A stretch of 64,000 nucleotides of DNA, taken from Aeromicrobium chenweiae (GTDB taxonomy: Bacteria; Actinomycetota; Actinomycetes; Propionibacteriales; Nocardioidaceae). The notes below the pieces were generated by a model. That model did no database searches. It had not been told where the DNA came from and saw only the letters and a program-made list of their open reading frames with translations. The position numbers and the translations under genes are program-made. Positions 34,676 through 42,639 of the stretch are shown piece by piece. The stretch lies in NCBI RefSeq assembly GCF_003065605.1, contig NZ_CP026952.1:2666001-2730000 (forward strand). Direction: 5' to 3'. Numbering within the stretch: position 1 is the stretch's first letter; every line of letters begins with the position of its first letter.

Positions 34676-35269
34676 TCAGTCGGCCAGCAGGGTACGAGCT
34701 CCCGCCACGTACGTCGGCGGATCCAGGTCGCCGCTGACCGCGGCGCGCACGATGAACCCGTGGCAGATCGCGATCATCACGGGCGCCAGCGCCTCGGCGC
34801 TCGCGCGGTCAGCGCGATCCGTCCCGCGCTGGTCGCACCACGGCCGGATGGCGCGGACGAAGACCTGCTCGAGCTGGCCCGTGAACTCCTGCACCGTGCT
34901 GCGGATCTCGGCGTCGACTGACGACTCGGCCCAGAACTGGACGAAGACCTCGAACGGCACGTCGTCGTCGATGAGTGAGGTGAGCGCGAGCTCGACGATC
35001 TGTGCCGGCGACGGGTGCCCGGGCCCGTCGGCAGCCGTGAACGCATCGATCCTGTGGGCCCGGCCATCGAGGACCTGCGCGGCGACGTGACGGATGAGCT
35101 CGGCCTTGTTGCTGAAGTTGCCGTAGATGGCTCCGGCGGAGAGGCCGGACTCGTCGATGATGTCCGCCATCGTCGTGCCGGAGAGCCCCTGCCGCCGCAT
35201 GCACCGCAGCGTGGCGCGCGCGATCTCGTCTCGACGGGCGTGGCGGTGGGCATCGGAGACCTTGGGCAT
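34676..35269 (-). CDS. TetR-family transcriptional regulator
   Basis: 197 residues. Helix-turn-helix: RDEIARATLRCMRRQGLSGTTMADIIDESGLSAGAIYGNFSNKAELI. The ligand domain has the QFWAESSVDAEIR segment common in drug-response TetR proteins. ATG at 35269 is preferred to a TTG two codons earlier: TATTCT stands 7 nt before it (leaderless). A 36-bp palindrome covers its promoter and that of the divergent membrane protein, the likely target. Confidence 0.9.
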   Translation of the reverse strand: MPKVSDAHRHARRDEIARATLRCMRRQGLSGTTMADIIDESGLSAGAIYGNFSNKAELIRHVAAQVLDGRAHRIDAFTAADGPGHPSPAQIVELALTSLIDDDVPFEVFVQFWAESSVDAEIRSTVQEFTGQLEQVFVRAIRPWCDQRGTDRADRASAEALAPVMIAICHGFIVRAAVSGDLDPPTYVAGARTLLAD

Positions 35270-35277
35270 GGACAAAA

Positions 35278-35313
35278 GAATAGACGTTCTTTATTCTAAA
35301 AGAACAAACATTC
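35278..35313. promoter_or_regulatory. TetR operator candidate, 36-bp palindrome
   Basis: GAATnnnnGTTCTT (35278-35291) is mirrored by AAGAACnnnnATTC (35300-35313) around an A/T-rich centre. It contains the tetR -10 TATTCT. The two 14-bp boxes match at 10 positions each way, as expected for a site holding two repressor dimers. Confidence 0.6.
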
Positions 35314-35329
35314 CTTTTTGGGGGCACCC

Positions 35330-36343
35330 ATGATCACGACAGCGCAGTCGCCGCACACTCGTTGGAGCTTCACCGCCGCCTTCGGCACCGCCGGAGGCCT
35401 GATCGTCGGACTCGTCGTCCTGGCGTTCCTGTGGCCCGTGGCCACGTCGTCGCCGAAGGACCTCCCGGTCGCGGTCACGGGCCCCCCGGGCGCCGTCGCC
35501 GCCGTCAAGGCGCAGGTCGCCAAGGCCGGCGGCCCGCTTGAGCTCGAGGAGGTCACCGACCGGGCCGCGGCGATCCGGGCCATCGAGCACCGCGACGTCT
35601 ACGGCGCCCTGGTCCTGGGCGAGCCCCACGGGACGCTGATCGCGTCCGGCGCGAGCCCGGTGGCCGCCCAGATGCTGCGCGGCGTCGCGGCCGAGATGTC
35701 GGCAGCCTCGGGCACGGCGTCACCGGTGACCGATGTCGTGCCACTGTCGTCCGACGACCCGAACGGATCCGGTCTCACCGCAGCGTCGTTGCCCATCGTC
35801 CTCGGCGGGCTGATCGGCGGCCTCCTGATCTCGGTCCTGGTGGTCGGCGTGACGAGGCGGCTGGCGGCGCTCGTCGTCTACGGCGTCGTCGCCGGCGTGG
35901 CCGCGGCCCTGGTGATGCAGACCTGGTTCGGCATCCTGGAGGGCAACTTCTGGCTCGAGGCAGCGGCGCTCGGCCTCGCAATGCTGGCCACGTCCGCCTT
36001 CGTCGTCGGCTGCACCGCGCTGATCGGACGCGCCGGCATCGCGGTGGGCATCGCGACCACGCTGCTGATCGCCAACCCGATCTCGGGCGCCACCCAGCCG
36101 CGCGAGTTCATCGCCGGCCCTTGGGGCGAGATCGGGCAGTTCCTCGTGCCCGGCGCAGGCAGCTCCCTCATCCGTCAGCTCAGCTACTTCCCGGACGCGT
36201 CGGCACTGCGGGAGTGGCTCGTCCTGGCCGCGTGGGCACTGGGCGGCGCGGCCCTCATCGCGCTGGGACACAACCGTGACCGTTCACCGATCCCGGTGCC
36301 CGCGTTCGAGCTCGAGAAGGAGGCCACGCACGCCGCTGCGTGA
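35330..36343 (+). CDS. Membrane protein, ABC-2/YhgE-like efflux type
   Basis: 337 residues. One helix near the N-terminus (about 17-36), a soluble extracytoplasmic region (45-145) with the pattern of YhgE/Pip-like proteins (LPVAVTGPPGAVAAVKAQV...ALVLGEPHGTLIASGASPVAAQML), then five or six helices (150-315). Such proteins are linked to drug efflux or envelope processes. GGGGG stands 5 nt before the ATG. Divergent from a TetR gene with shared operator, hence probably induced by the TetR ligand. Confidence 0.8.
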   Translation: MITTAQSPHTRWSFTAAFGTAGGLIVGLVVLAFLWPVATSSPKDLPVAVTGPPGAVAAVKAQVAKAGGPLELEEVTDRAAAIRAIEHRDVYGALVLGEPHGTLIASGASPVAAQMLRGVAAEMSAASGTASPVTDVVPLSSDDPNGSGLTAASLPIVLGGLIGGLLISVLVVGVTRRLAALVVYGVVAGVAAALVMQTWFGILEGNFWLEAAALGLAMLATSAFVVGCTALIGRAGIAVGIATTLLIANPISGATQPREFIAGPWGEIGQFLVPGAGSSLIRQLSYFPDASALREWLVLAAWALGGAALIALGHNRDRSPIPVPAFELEKEATHAAA

Positions 36344-36394
36344 CCCCTCCGACGGCGACTCGCGCTCGGTCGGGCGCGCTGCGAGGATGTCCGG

Positions 36395-37735
36395 GTGCGT
36401 CGTGCCGTGACTCCCCTGCTCGCCGTCACGGTGGCGATGGTGCTCGCGGACTCGGCAGTCGTCACGCTGGCGCTCCCGGACATCCTGCGCAACCTCGACG
36501 CGTCCGTCGGCCAGGTCGCCTGGGTGCTCATCGCGTACAACCTCGTGCTCGGCATGGCCGCGGTCCCCGCCGCCGCTGCGTTCTCCCGCGTGCAGCCTCG
36601 GGTCTTCAGCGCCGTGGGCGTGGCGGTGTTCGCCGGCGCGTCCGCGTGGTGCGCGCTGGCGGACTCGATCGAGGTGCTGATCGTGGCGCGGTGCGTGCAG
36701 GCCGTCGGCGGCGCTCTCGCCTTGATCGGGTGCCTCGAGCAGCTGGTCGAGGTGCGGGGCGAGCGCCGCGGTATCGCGACCTGGGTGACCGCCGGTGTGG
36801 TCGGGACCGCCGCCGGACCGGTCGCGGGCGGCCTGCTCACCCAGGCGATCTCGTGGCAGGCCATCTTCGTGGTGCAGGTTCCCTTCGCGCTGCTCGCCGT
36901 TCCCGCCGCACTCAGCGTGGCGTCCGCACCACCCCGGGCGAGCGACCGGCACCGGCCCGCCGTGCGGGCGAACGTGACCCTCGCCCTGATGTCGGCCGCC
37001 CTCACCGCGGCACTGTTCCTGCTTGTCCTGCTGCTGGTCGAGGGCTGGGGCCGCTCCCCCGCCACCGCGGCCGTGACGGTGTCGGTCGTGCCGCTCGCGG
37101 CGCTGGGCGCCCGTCCGCTCGTACGCCTGTTGCGGCCTCCGCCCGACGTCGAGGTCGCGGTGGGCTGCTTCCTCGTCGCGGGCGGGCTCGTCGGGCTGGC
37201 CGTCCCTCCGTCGGCCCACCTGGTCTGGACGATCGCGCCACAGGCGCTGGTGGGCCTCGGGCTCGGGCTGACGGTGGACCGTCTGACGTCCCAGGCCATG
37301 GAGATGCGGCTGCCCCGGGCCCGGCACGCCGGCTGGACGATCAGCGCCCGGCACGTGGGCGTCGTGCTGGGCCTGGCGGTCCTGACGCCGGTGTTCACCG
37401 CGGACCTCCGGGACGCCGAGCAGCCCGCACAGGAGGCGATCACGTCCCTGGTGCTGGACTCACCGCTGCAACCCGAGGACAAGATCGCCGTCGCCCAGGC
37501 GCTCGGCGACGCGCTGTCGGACCAACAGGGACAGGTCCCGGACCTGCACAGCGCGTTCGCCACGCTGGACGTCGCCCCTCAGGACCGTCCCGCCACCGAT
37601 CGCCTCGAGCGAGACCTCGACGCGCAGCTCGAGCGCGCGGCGACGTGGGCGTTCCGGGACTCCTTCCTGATCGGGGCCGGCATCGCCCTGCTGGCGCTGC
37701 TCAGCTCGATCCGGCTGCGACGGAGGACGGCATGA
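36395..37735 (+). CDS. MFS transporter (DHA2-like)
   Basis: 446 residues, about twelve to fourteen helices. Seen: the opening LLAVTVAMVLADSAVVTLALPDI with D19 in helix 1, typical of DHA2-type drug/proton antiporters, VLIVARCVQAVGGALAL (motif near helix 4) and TAGVVGTAAGPVAGGLLTQ (antiporter motif C-like). A soluble region at about 345-425 precedes the last helix, which is unusual. GTG start. It is coupled by a 4-bp overlap to the next gene. Confidence 0.88.
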   Translation: MRRAVTPLLAVTVAMVLADSAVVTLALPDILRNLDASVGQVAWVLIAYNLVLGMAAVPAAAAFSRVQPRVFSAVGVAVFAGASAWCALADSIEVLIVARCVQAVGGALALIGCLEQLVEVRGERRGIATWVTAGVVGTAAGPVAGGLLTQAISWQAIFVVQVPFALLAVPAALSVASAPPRASDRHRPAVRANVTLALMSAALTAALFLLVLLLVEGWGRSPATAAVTVSVVPLAALGARPLVRLLRPPPDVEVAVGCFLVAGGLVGLAVPPSAHLVWTIAPQALVGLGLGLTVDRLTSQAMEMRLPRARHAGWTISARHVGVVLGLAVLTPVFTADLRDAEQPAQEAITSLVLDSPLQPEDKIAVAQALGDALSDQQGQVPDLHSAFATLDVAPQDRPATDRLERDLDAQLERAATWAFRDSFLIGAGIALLALLSSIRLRRRTA

Positions 37736-38343
37736 CCGCCCCGCCCCGTTGGATCGCGCTCCCGCTCGCGGCGGTGCTGCTCGTCTGCGGGGTGATCGGG
37801 GTCCAGCTGGCGAACGGCGGCGGGACGTACGAGCCCCTGCGCCCGGCCGATCCGTGCGCCGAACGCACCGCCACCTCGCGCGCCGACGGCATCGACGGAC
37901 TCACCGAGCGCCTGGTGCTGCTCGGCGTCAACGACGCCGCGTGCCGGCTGGGCGTCACCCGCGAGGCCCTCACGCTCGAGCTCGCACAGTCCGGCGCGCG
38001 CACGGACGCCGAGATCGACGCGCTGCGCGCCGGCCTGCTGTCCGCGGTCCGGCAGATGAAGAAGGACGGCTCCCTGCCGCCCGCCTCGGACCTCGTCGAC
38101 GAGGCACTCGACTCCGCGAACCTGAACGGGCTGCTCGAGCGGGCGATCCGCCTCGTGCCGGACTCCGTGATCAACCGGGCACTGAGGACCGACGACGTGC
38201 TCGAGCGGGCGATCGAGGACCTGGACCTGCGCGCCCTCCTCGCGAACCTCGACGACCAGGACGACCTGGAGCGCCAGGTCGAGGCGGCGGTCACCGAGGC
38301 GGTCAAGGAGTCCCTGCTCGCCCGCCTGCGCAACCTGCTGTGA
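37732..38343 (+). CDS. Exported helical protein coupled to the MFS gene
   Basis: 203 residues. A signal peptide or anchor (about 8-27) is followed by a Cys at 42 and another at 71, and a helical region rich in charged residues (RADGIDGLTERLVLLGVND, DLVDEALDSANLNGLLERAIRLVPD, then LERAIEDLDLRALLANLDDQDDLER). No family recognised. The ATGA overlap with the MFS gene suggests a partner function, perhaps an accessory subunit outside the membrane. Confidence 0.75.
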   Translation: MTAPPRWIALPLAAVLLVCGVIGVQLANGGGTYEPLRPADPCAERTATSRADGIDGLTERLVLLGVNDAACRLGVTREALTLELAQSGARTDAEIDALRAGLLSAVRQMKKDGSLPPASDLVDEALDSANLNGLLERAIRLVPDSVINRALRTDDVLERAIEDLDLRALLANLDDQDDLERQVEAAVTEAVKESLLARLRNLL

Positions 38344-38448
38344 CCGCGATCGATGGATTCGTTCGGGTCTCCCGGTGATAATGGTGCGCACCGGGCCGCC
38401 CACGGCCGCACGGCCCGGGGAGACGACACCGTCGAAGGAGCGCCACCC

Positions 38449-39000
38449 ATGCCCGAGCCCGCCCCCGACACCGACGGCCACCGGTCGAGCCGCCGTCCGC
38501 GCGACCTCGACGTCGATCGGGAGGCGCCCGTGCTGGTGGAGCTGTCCCGGACGATCGACGCGCCACTGCCGGTCGTCTGGCGCTGTCACACCGACATCGA
38601 CGCCTGGCCCAGCTGGCAGCCGGACGTCTCCAGCGCCCGGCTCGACGGCGCGGTCGAGCCCGGGAGCACGTTCGAGTGGCAGACCCACGGCCTCGACATC
38701 ACCTCGACCATCACGCAGGTGGTCCTGAACAGCCGCATCGTCTGGGCCGGTCCGGCTGAGGGCATCCACGGCATCCACGTCTGGACCTTCACCCCGACCG
38801 ACGAGGGCGTGGTCGTGCACACCACCGAGTCGTGGTCCGGGCCGCCCGTCGAGGCCGACCCGGACGGCCTGCGGGCCAACCTCACCGTGTCACTGGCGAC
38901 CTGGCTCGACCGGCTCAAGGAGATGTGCGAGTCCCGTGGGACGGATCGGACGGCGGGGTCAGCTGGCGAGCAGCGCGATGCCCGCCACGACGACGACTGA
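38449..39000 (+). CDS. SRPBCC (START-like) family protein
   Basis: 183 residues of the polyketide cyclase/dehydrase-type helix-grip fold: ELSRTIDAPLPVVWRCHTDIDAWPSWQPDVSSARLDG at the N-terminal half and IHVWTFTPTDEGVVVHTTESWSG later. These proteins hold a hydrophobic ligand in a cavity; function unknown. AAGGAG stands 8 nt before the ATG. Its 3' end overlaps the convergent EamA gene by 42 bp. Confidence 0.8.
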   Translation: MPEPAPDTDGHRSSRRPRDLDVDREAPVLVELSRTIDAPLPVVWRCHTDIDAWPSWQPDVSSARLDGAVEPGSTFEWQTHGLDITSTITQVVLNSRIVWAGPAEGIHGIHVWTFTPTDEGVVVHTTESWSGPPVEADPDGLRANLTVSLATWLDRLKEMCESRGTDRTAGSAGEQRDARHDDD

Positions 39001-39819
39001 CGCCACCACCTTCGCCACGGGCCGCGCCTCGCGAAGGACCGCGACCCCGTACAGGCTGACCAGGACGACGCTGATCTCCCGCAGCGGCGCGACCAGGGAC
39101 AGCGGCGCTCGCTGCACCGCGAGGAGCACGAGGATGTAGGCCAGCGGCGACAGCACCCCGAACGCGACGATCCGCCCCACATGCTGTCGGCCCGCTGCAC
39201 GCAGCTGCTCGCCCCTGCCGCGCAGAGCGGGGGCGTAGAGCACGAGCTCGGCTGCCGTGCAGCCGACCATGAACGCCACGGGCGACACCTTCCACTCCTG
39301 GACGGCGTGCGCGTCCCACAGCGAGTACGCGGCGATCGAGAGCCCGGTCAGCAGGCCGTAGAGGATGGCCGGGTCGCGCAGCAACGCGCCCACCGACTGG
39401 TTCGCGTCCACCAGCGCGATGATTGCCACTCCGCCGATGACGACGAGCACCCCGACCACCGCGAGCACACCGGGCCGCTCCTGGAAGAGGAGCACGGCCA
39501 GCAGGCAGGTGACGACGGGACCAGTGGCGCGTGCCGTCGCGTAGACGGTCGACACCTGGCCCCGGGCGTACCCCCGCTGCAGCACCACCATGTAGAAGGT
39601 GTGGAGCACCCCTGAGACCGCGGCCGCGACGAGCAGGTGGAGCCATCCGCCACCGGTGCCGCCGGTCACCGGCACCAGACCGATCCACACGACCGTGCTG
39701 GAGAGCGCGCCCCACCACAGGAACGGCAGTCCCACGTGGCTGACCCCGTGGGCCACGATGTTCCATGCCGCGTGCGCGACCGCTGCACTGAGGACCAGCG
39801 CCAGCGCGGTCGTGGTCAT
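38959..39819 (-). CDS. EamA/DMT-family transporter
   Basis: 286 residues, ten predicted helices in two five-helix EamA repeats: VAHAAWNIVAHG and TFYMVVLQRGYARGQVSTVYATARATGPVVTCLLAVLLFQERP in the first, AYSLWDAHAV and VLLAVQRAPLSLVAPLREISVVLVSLYGVAVLREA in the second. It lies 31 bp after the phosphonatase-like gene on the same strand, so it is likely the third gene of the GntR operon and may move a phosphonate or a breakdown product. Confidence 0.88.
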   Translation of the reverse strand: MTTTALALVLSAAVAHAAWNIVAHGVSHVGLPFLWWGALSSTVVWIGLVPVTGGTGGGWLHLLVAAAVSGVLHTFYMVVLQRGYARGQVSTVYATARATGPVVTCLLAVLLFQERPGVLAVVGVLVVIGGVAIIALVDANQSVGALLRDPAILYGLLTGLSIAAYSLWDAHAVQEWKVSPVAFMVGCTAAELVLYAPALRGRGEQLRAAGRQHVGRIVAFGVLSPLAYILVLLAVQRAPLSLVAPLREISVVLVSLYGVAVLREARPVAKVVASVVVVAGIALLAS

Positions 39820-39850
39820 CGGGCCGTCTGGACGATCGTGCGTGGCCCGA

Positions 39851-40570
39851 TCACGCCTGGACCAGCGTCCCGCCCCGCACGGTCAGCTCGGCCGCATCTG
39901 CCAGGCTCCGCAGGACCTGGGTGCCGGGGTCGTCCGAGAGGGCCTGGGCGTCGAACGAGCCGGTCAGCACCCCGACCACGACACCCGCCCCGGCACGGTG
40001 CCCGGCGAGGACGTCGTTCGGCGTGTCCCCGGCGACCAGCACGCGTCGCACGTCGACGACGCCGGTGGCCTCCATGCAGTGGAAGATCAGGTACGGAGCG
40101 GGGCGGCTGGCCGCGACCTCGTCGGACGTCACGATGGCGTCGACCGTGTCAGCGGGTCCCGGACCCACGGTCCAGCCGAGGCCGTCCAGGATGGCCGAGG
40201 CGATGTCTCGTGAGTAGCCGGTCTGCAGCGCGACACGCACGCCGTCGGACCGCAGGTCGGCCAGGAGCTCCATGACGCCGGGGATCGGCGCGGGCGGGGA
40301 GGACCGGTAGGTGGCGATCAGACGCGCGCGGAACGCAGCGAACACCGCGTCGACCGCAGCCTCGTCGTGCGGCGCCCCGAGACCCTCGAGCAGCCCCTCG
40401 ATCGCCCCGTGCTTGGAGGTGCCCTTCCAGCGTGCGAGCAGCTCCGGCGGGACGTCACGACCGGCCGCTTCCGCCACGGTCGACTCGAGCACGACGTAGA
40501 CCAGTCCGCCCTCGTCGATCGTGGTGCCGGCCATGTCGAGGCATGCGAGGTCGATGGTGCGGGTGCTCAT
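39851..40570 (-). CDS. Phosphonatase-like HAD hydrolase (TIGR03351 type)
   Basis: 239 residues of the HAD superfamily, closest to PhnX phosphonoacetaldehyde hydrolase. D12 in CLDMAGTT is the nucleophile, and K53 in KGTSKH has the position of the PhnX lysine that forms a Schiff base with the aldehyde; both have the same numbers as in the Bacillus enzyme. Motif II T in LQTGYSRD, later R in ASRPAPYLIF and D's in VAGDTPNDVLAG complete the site. It should split a C-P bond, giving an aldehyde and phosphate. ATG overlaps the GntR stop by 4 bp. Confidence 0.9.
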   Translation of the reverse strand: MSTRTIDLACLDMAGTTIDEGGLVYVVLESTVAEAAGRDVPPELLARWKGTSKHGAIEGLLEGLGAPHDEAAVDAVFAAFRARLIATYRSSPPAPIPGVMELLADLRSDGVRVALQTGYSRDIASAILDGLGWTVGPGPADTVDAIVTSDEVAASRPAPYLIFHCMEATGVVDVRRVLVAGDTPNDVLAGHRAGAGVVVGVLTGSFDAQALSDDPGTQVLRSLADAAELTVRGGTLVQA

Positions 40571-41325
40571 GAGGTCTCCTTGATGATGCGCAGGTCTGGC
40601 TGGACGCCCACGCCGGTCGGCTGGGCGTTGTCGATGGTGAACGCCACGCGGTCCGGCCGGTAGCGGTCGTCGGCGTACTCCAGGCACGCACCGGTGCTGT
40701 CCACGGCGCGACGGCGCTCACGCAGGAGCGGCGCACCGGGCTCGATGTCGAGGTGCATCGCGTCGACCTCGTCAGCCGCGACGGCGTCGATCGTGTGGCG
40801 CCCTTCGCTGAGGTCGACACCACGGGACATCAGGTAGGCGTAGATCGAGCCGTGGTCGGGGTCGAAGTCGAACAGCAGGCGCCCGACCGGCTCGATGAAG
40901 CTCGAGCGCTCGAGCATCGCCGGCGTCCCGTCGAGGGTGCGCAGTCGCAGCACGTCGACCACCGGGTCGCCCTCCCCGATGCCGAGCGTCTGCGCGGCGA
41001 CGGCCGAGGCGCCGCGGCGGGCAATCTCGATCGTGTGCTGCCCGGGCGTGCGGCCGATCTTCTCGGCCCACGCGGTGAAGGACATGAACGTCTCGAACGG
41101 CTGCGGGGCGACCGCTTCACGGACGACGGGACTGCGTCCCCTGCCGCCGGAGATCAGGCCCTCGTGGCGGAGGGTCGCCAGGGCAGCGCGCACCGTCCCT
41201 CGCGAGGCCCCGAACCTCGCGCAGAGGACCGTCTCGGACGGGATCTGCTGGCCCACCGCGAGTCGGCCGTCCGCGATCTGTTGGCGCAGCTCCTGCGCCA
41301 CGGCCACATTCATCGGAACGCTCAC
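40567..41325 (-). CDS. GntR-family regulator, HutC/UTRA type
   Basis: 252 residues. Winged helix at the N-terminus: VAVAQELRQQIADGRLAVGQQIPSETVLCARFGASRGTVRAALATLRHEGLI. UTRA ligand domain (about 90-245): VVDVLRLRTLDGTPAMLERSSFIEP, then EADQ-type ending with ERRRAVDSTGACLEYADDRYRPDRVAF. GTG start with GAGGAGG 5 nt upstream. It heads the operon with the phosphonatase-like and EamA genes and faces the phn genes across an operator; likely a phosphonate-responsive repressor. Confidence 0.92.
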   Translation of the reverse strand: MSVPMNVAVAQELRQQIADGRLAVGQQIPSETVLCARFGASRGTVRAALATLRHEGLISGGRGRSPVVREAVAPQPFETFMSFTAWAEKIGRTPGQHTIEIARRGASAVAAQTLGIGEGDPVVDVLRLRTLDGTPAMLERSSFIEPVGRLLFDFDPDHGSIYAYLMSRGVDLSEGRHTIDAVAADEVDAMHLDIEPGAPLLRERRRAVDSTGACLEYADDRYRPDRVAFTIDNAQPTGVGVQPDLRIIKETS

Positions 41326-41424
41326 GCGACCCTCCTCTTGATCAGACAACAGGGTGCCTGCTTGCGTCCCACCCTGCCAGAGGCCGGGGCGACACTTCCA
41401 GAACCGCAACGTGAACGACCGGTT

Positions 41425-41442
41425 AACTTGTCTATACAAGTT
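41425..41442. promoter_or_regulatory. GntR (HutC-type) operator in phosphonate divergent promoter
   Basis: AACTTGT-CTAT-ACAAGTT is a perfect 7-bp inverted repeat with a 4-bp centre, the typical shape of a HutC-subfamily GntR site. It lies 49 bp before the FAD oxidoreductase start and 100 bp before the gntR start, inside the only gap between the two operons. Confidence 0.75.
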
Positions 41443-41490
41443 GCCGACATCCCTTGACCGGCTGTGCTGCCCCTGGCCAGCGTGGGTGAC

Positions 41491-42621
41491 GTGAACATCT
41501 CCCCCACCTACGACCTGGCCGTCGTCGGAGCCGGCATCGTCGGCCTGGCCCACGCCTACGACGCGGTCACCCGCGGCCTCACCGTCGTGGTCCTGGATCG
41601 CGACGAGCGCGCCGTCGGCGCGTCCATCCGCAACTTCGGCCACATCTGCACGACCGCTCAGACCGGCCGCGCCCTGGAGCTCGCGCTCGTGGCCCGCGAA
41701 CGCTGGCTGCAGCTCGGGCGCAAGGCAGGGTTCGACGTCCGAGAGTGCGGCACCCTGGTGCTGGCACGCGCCGACGACGAGCGCGCAGTTCTCGAGGAGC
41801 TGGCCGCCTCACGCGGTGCCGATCACGTGCGGTTCCTCGACCGCGACGAGGCGTCGGACCTGCCGATCGGCGGTCGCGACGTCGTCGCTGCCGCCCATCT
41901 GCCACTGGATCTCCGGGTGGACCCGCGGACCGCGCCGGCGGCCATCGCCCGGTGGCTGGCGGACGAGGGCGTGGACTTTCGTTGGCGGAGCTCGGTCGCG
42001 TCGATCGAGGCGAGCGGGACGAGCGGCTCCGCCACCGTGCGCACCTCCCGCGGACGGGTGACGGCACGTCGCGTCGTGGTCGCCACGGGCCACGACATCG
42101 ACCGCCTGTATCCCGATCTCGCGGACGCACGAGCCGTCACGCGATGTCGGCTGCAGATGCTCGAGGTCGCGCCCCCCGGTGGGGTCCGGATCCAGCCGGC
42201 CGTCCTGACGGGCCTGTCGATGCTGCGCTACGGGGCGATGGCGTCGACCGCGGCGGCCGATGCCGTGCGTCAGAGGTTTGCGACCGACCAGCCCGAGCTG
42301 CTCGACGTCGAGATGAACCTCATGCTGACGCAACGTCCCGACGGCGCGATCGTCCTCGGCGACACCCACCACTACGCCACGACGCCCCTGCCGTTCAACG
42401 AGGAGCAGGACGCACAGCTGCTCCTCCGCGAGGGGGCTCGCCTGTTCGGCACCGACCTGACGGTGCTGCGTCGTTGGAGCGGCGTCTACGCCTCGTCGCC
42501 GCAGACCGACTTCCTGATCGAGGCCCCGGAGCCGGCCGTCCGGCTGGTCGCCGTCACCTCCGGGATCGGGATGACCACCGCCCTCGGCCTCGCCCCCACC
42601 GTCCTGTCCGACCTCTTCTAG
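41491..42621 (+). CDS. Phosphonate-cluster FAD-dependent oxidoreductase (TIGR03364, HpnW type)
   Basis: 376 residues of the DAO/glycine-oxidase-like fold. YDLAVVGAGIVGLAHAYDAV is the FAD dinucleotide motif, VVVLDRDERAVGASIRNFGHI the second FAD contact, VVVATGHDIDRLYP the mid motif and VTSGIGMTTALGLAPTV the C-terminal FAD site. This subgroup is found with TIGR03351 hydrolases in phosphonate loci. I infer oxidative deamination of 2-aminoethylphosphonate or an N-alkyl form to phosphonoacetaldehyde, the substrate of the neighbouring hydrolase. GTG start; two other GTG codons lie within 27 bp upstream. Confidence 0.88.
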   Translation: MNISPTYDLAVVGAGIVGLAHAYDAVTRGLTVVVLDRDERAVGASIRNFGHICTTAQTGRALELALVARERWLQLGRKAGFDVRECGTLVLARADDERAVLEELAASRGADHVRFLDRDEASDLPIGGRDVVAAAHLPLDLRVDPRTAPAAIARWLADEGVDFRWRSSVASIEASGTSGSATVRTSRGRVTARRVVVATGHDIDRLYPDLADARAVTRCRLQMLEVAPPGGVRIQPAVLTGLSMLRYGAMASTAAADAVRQRFATDQPELLDVEMNLMLTQRPDGAIVLGDTHHYATTPLPFNEEQDAQLLLREGARLFGTDLTVLRRWSGVYASSPQTDFLIEAPEPAVRLVAVTSGIGMTTALGLAPTVLSDLF

Positions 42622-42639
42622 CCACCCCCAGGAGCCATC

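Noticed and set aside
36184..37563. 459-codon minus-strand open frame opposite the MFS gene
   Set aside because: No family match and composition of a shadow frame.
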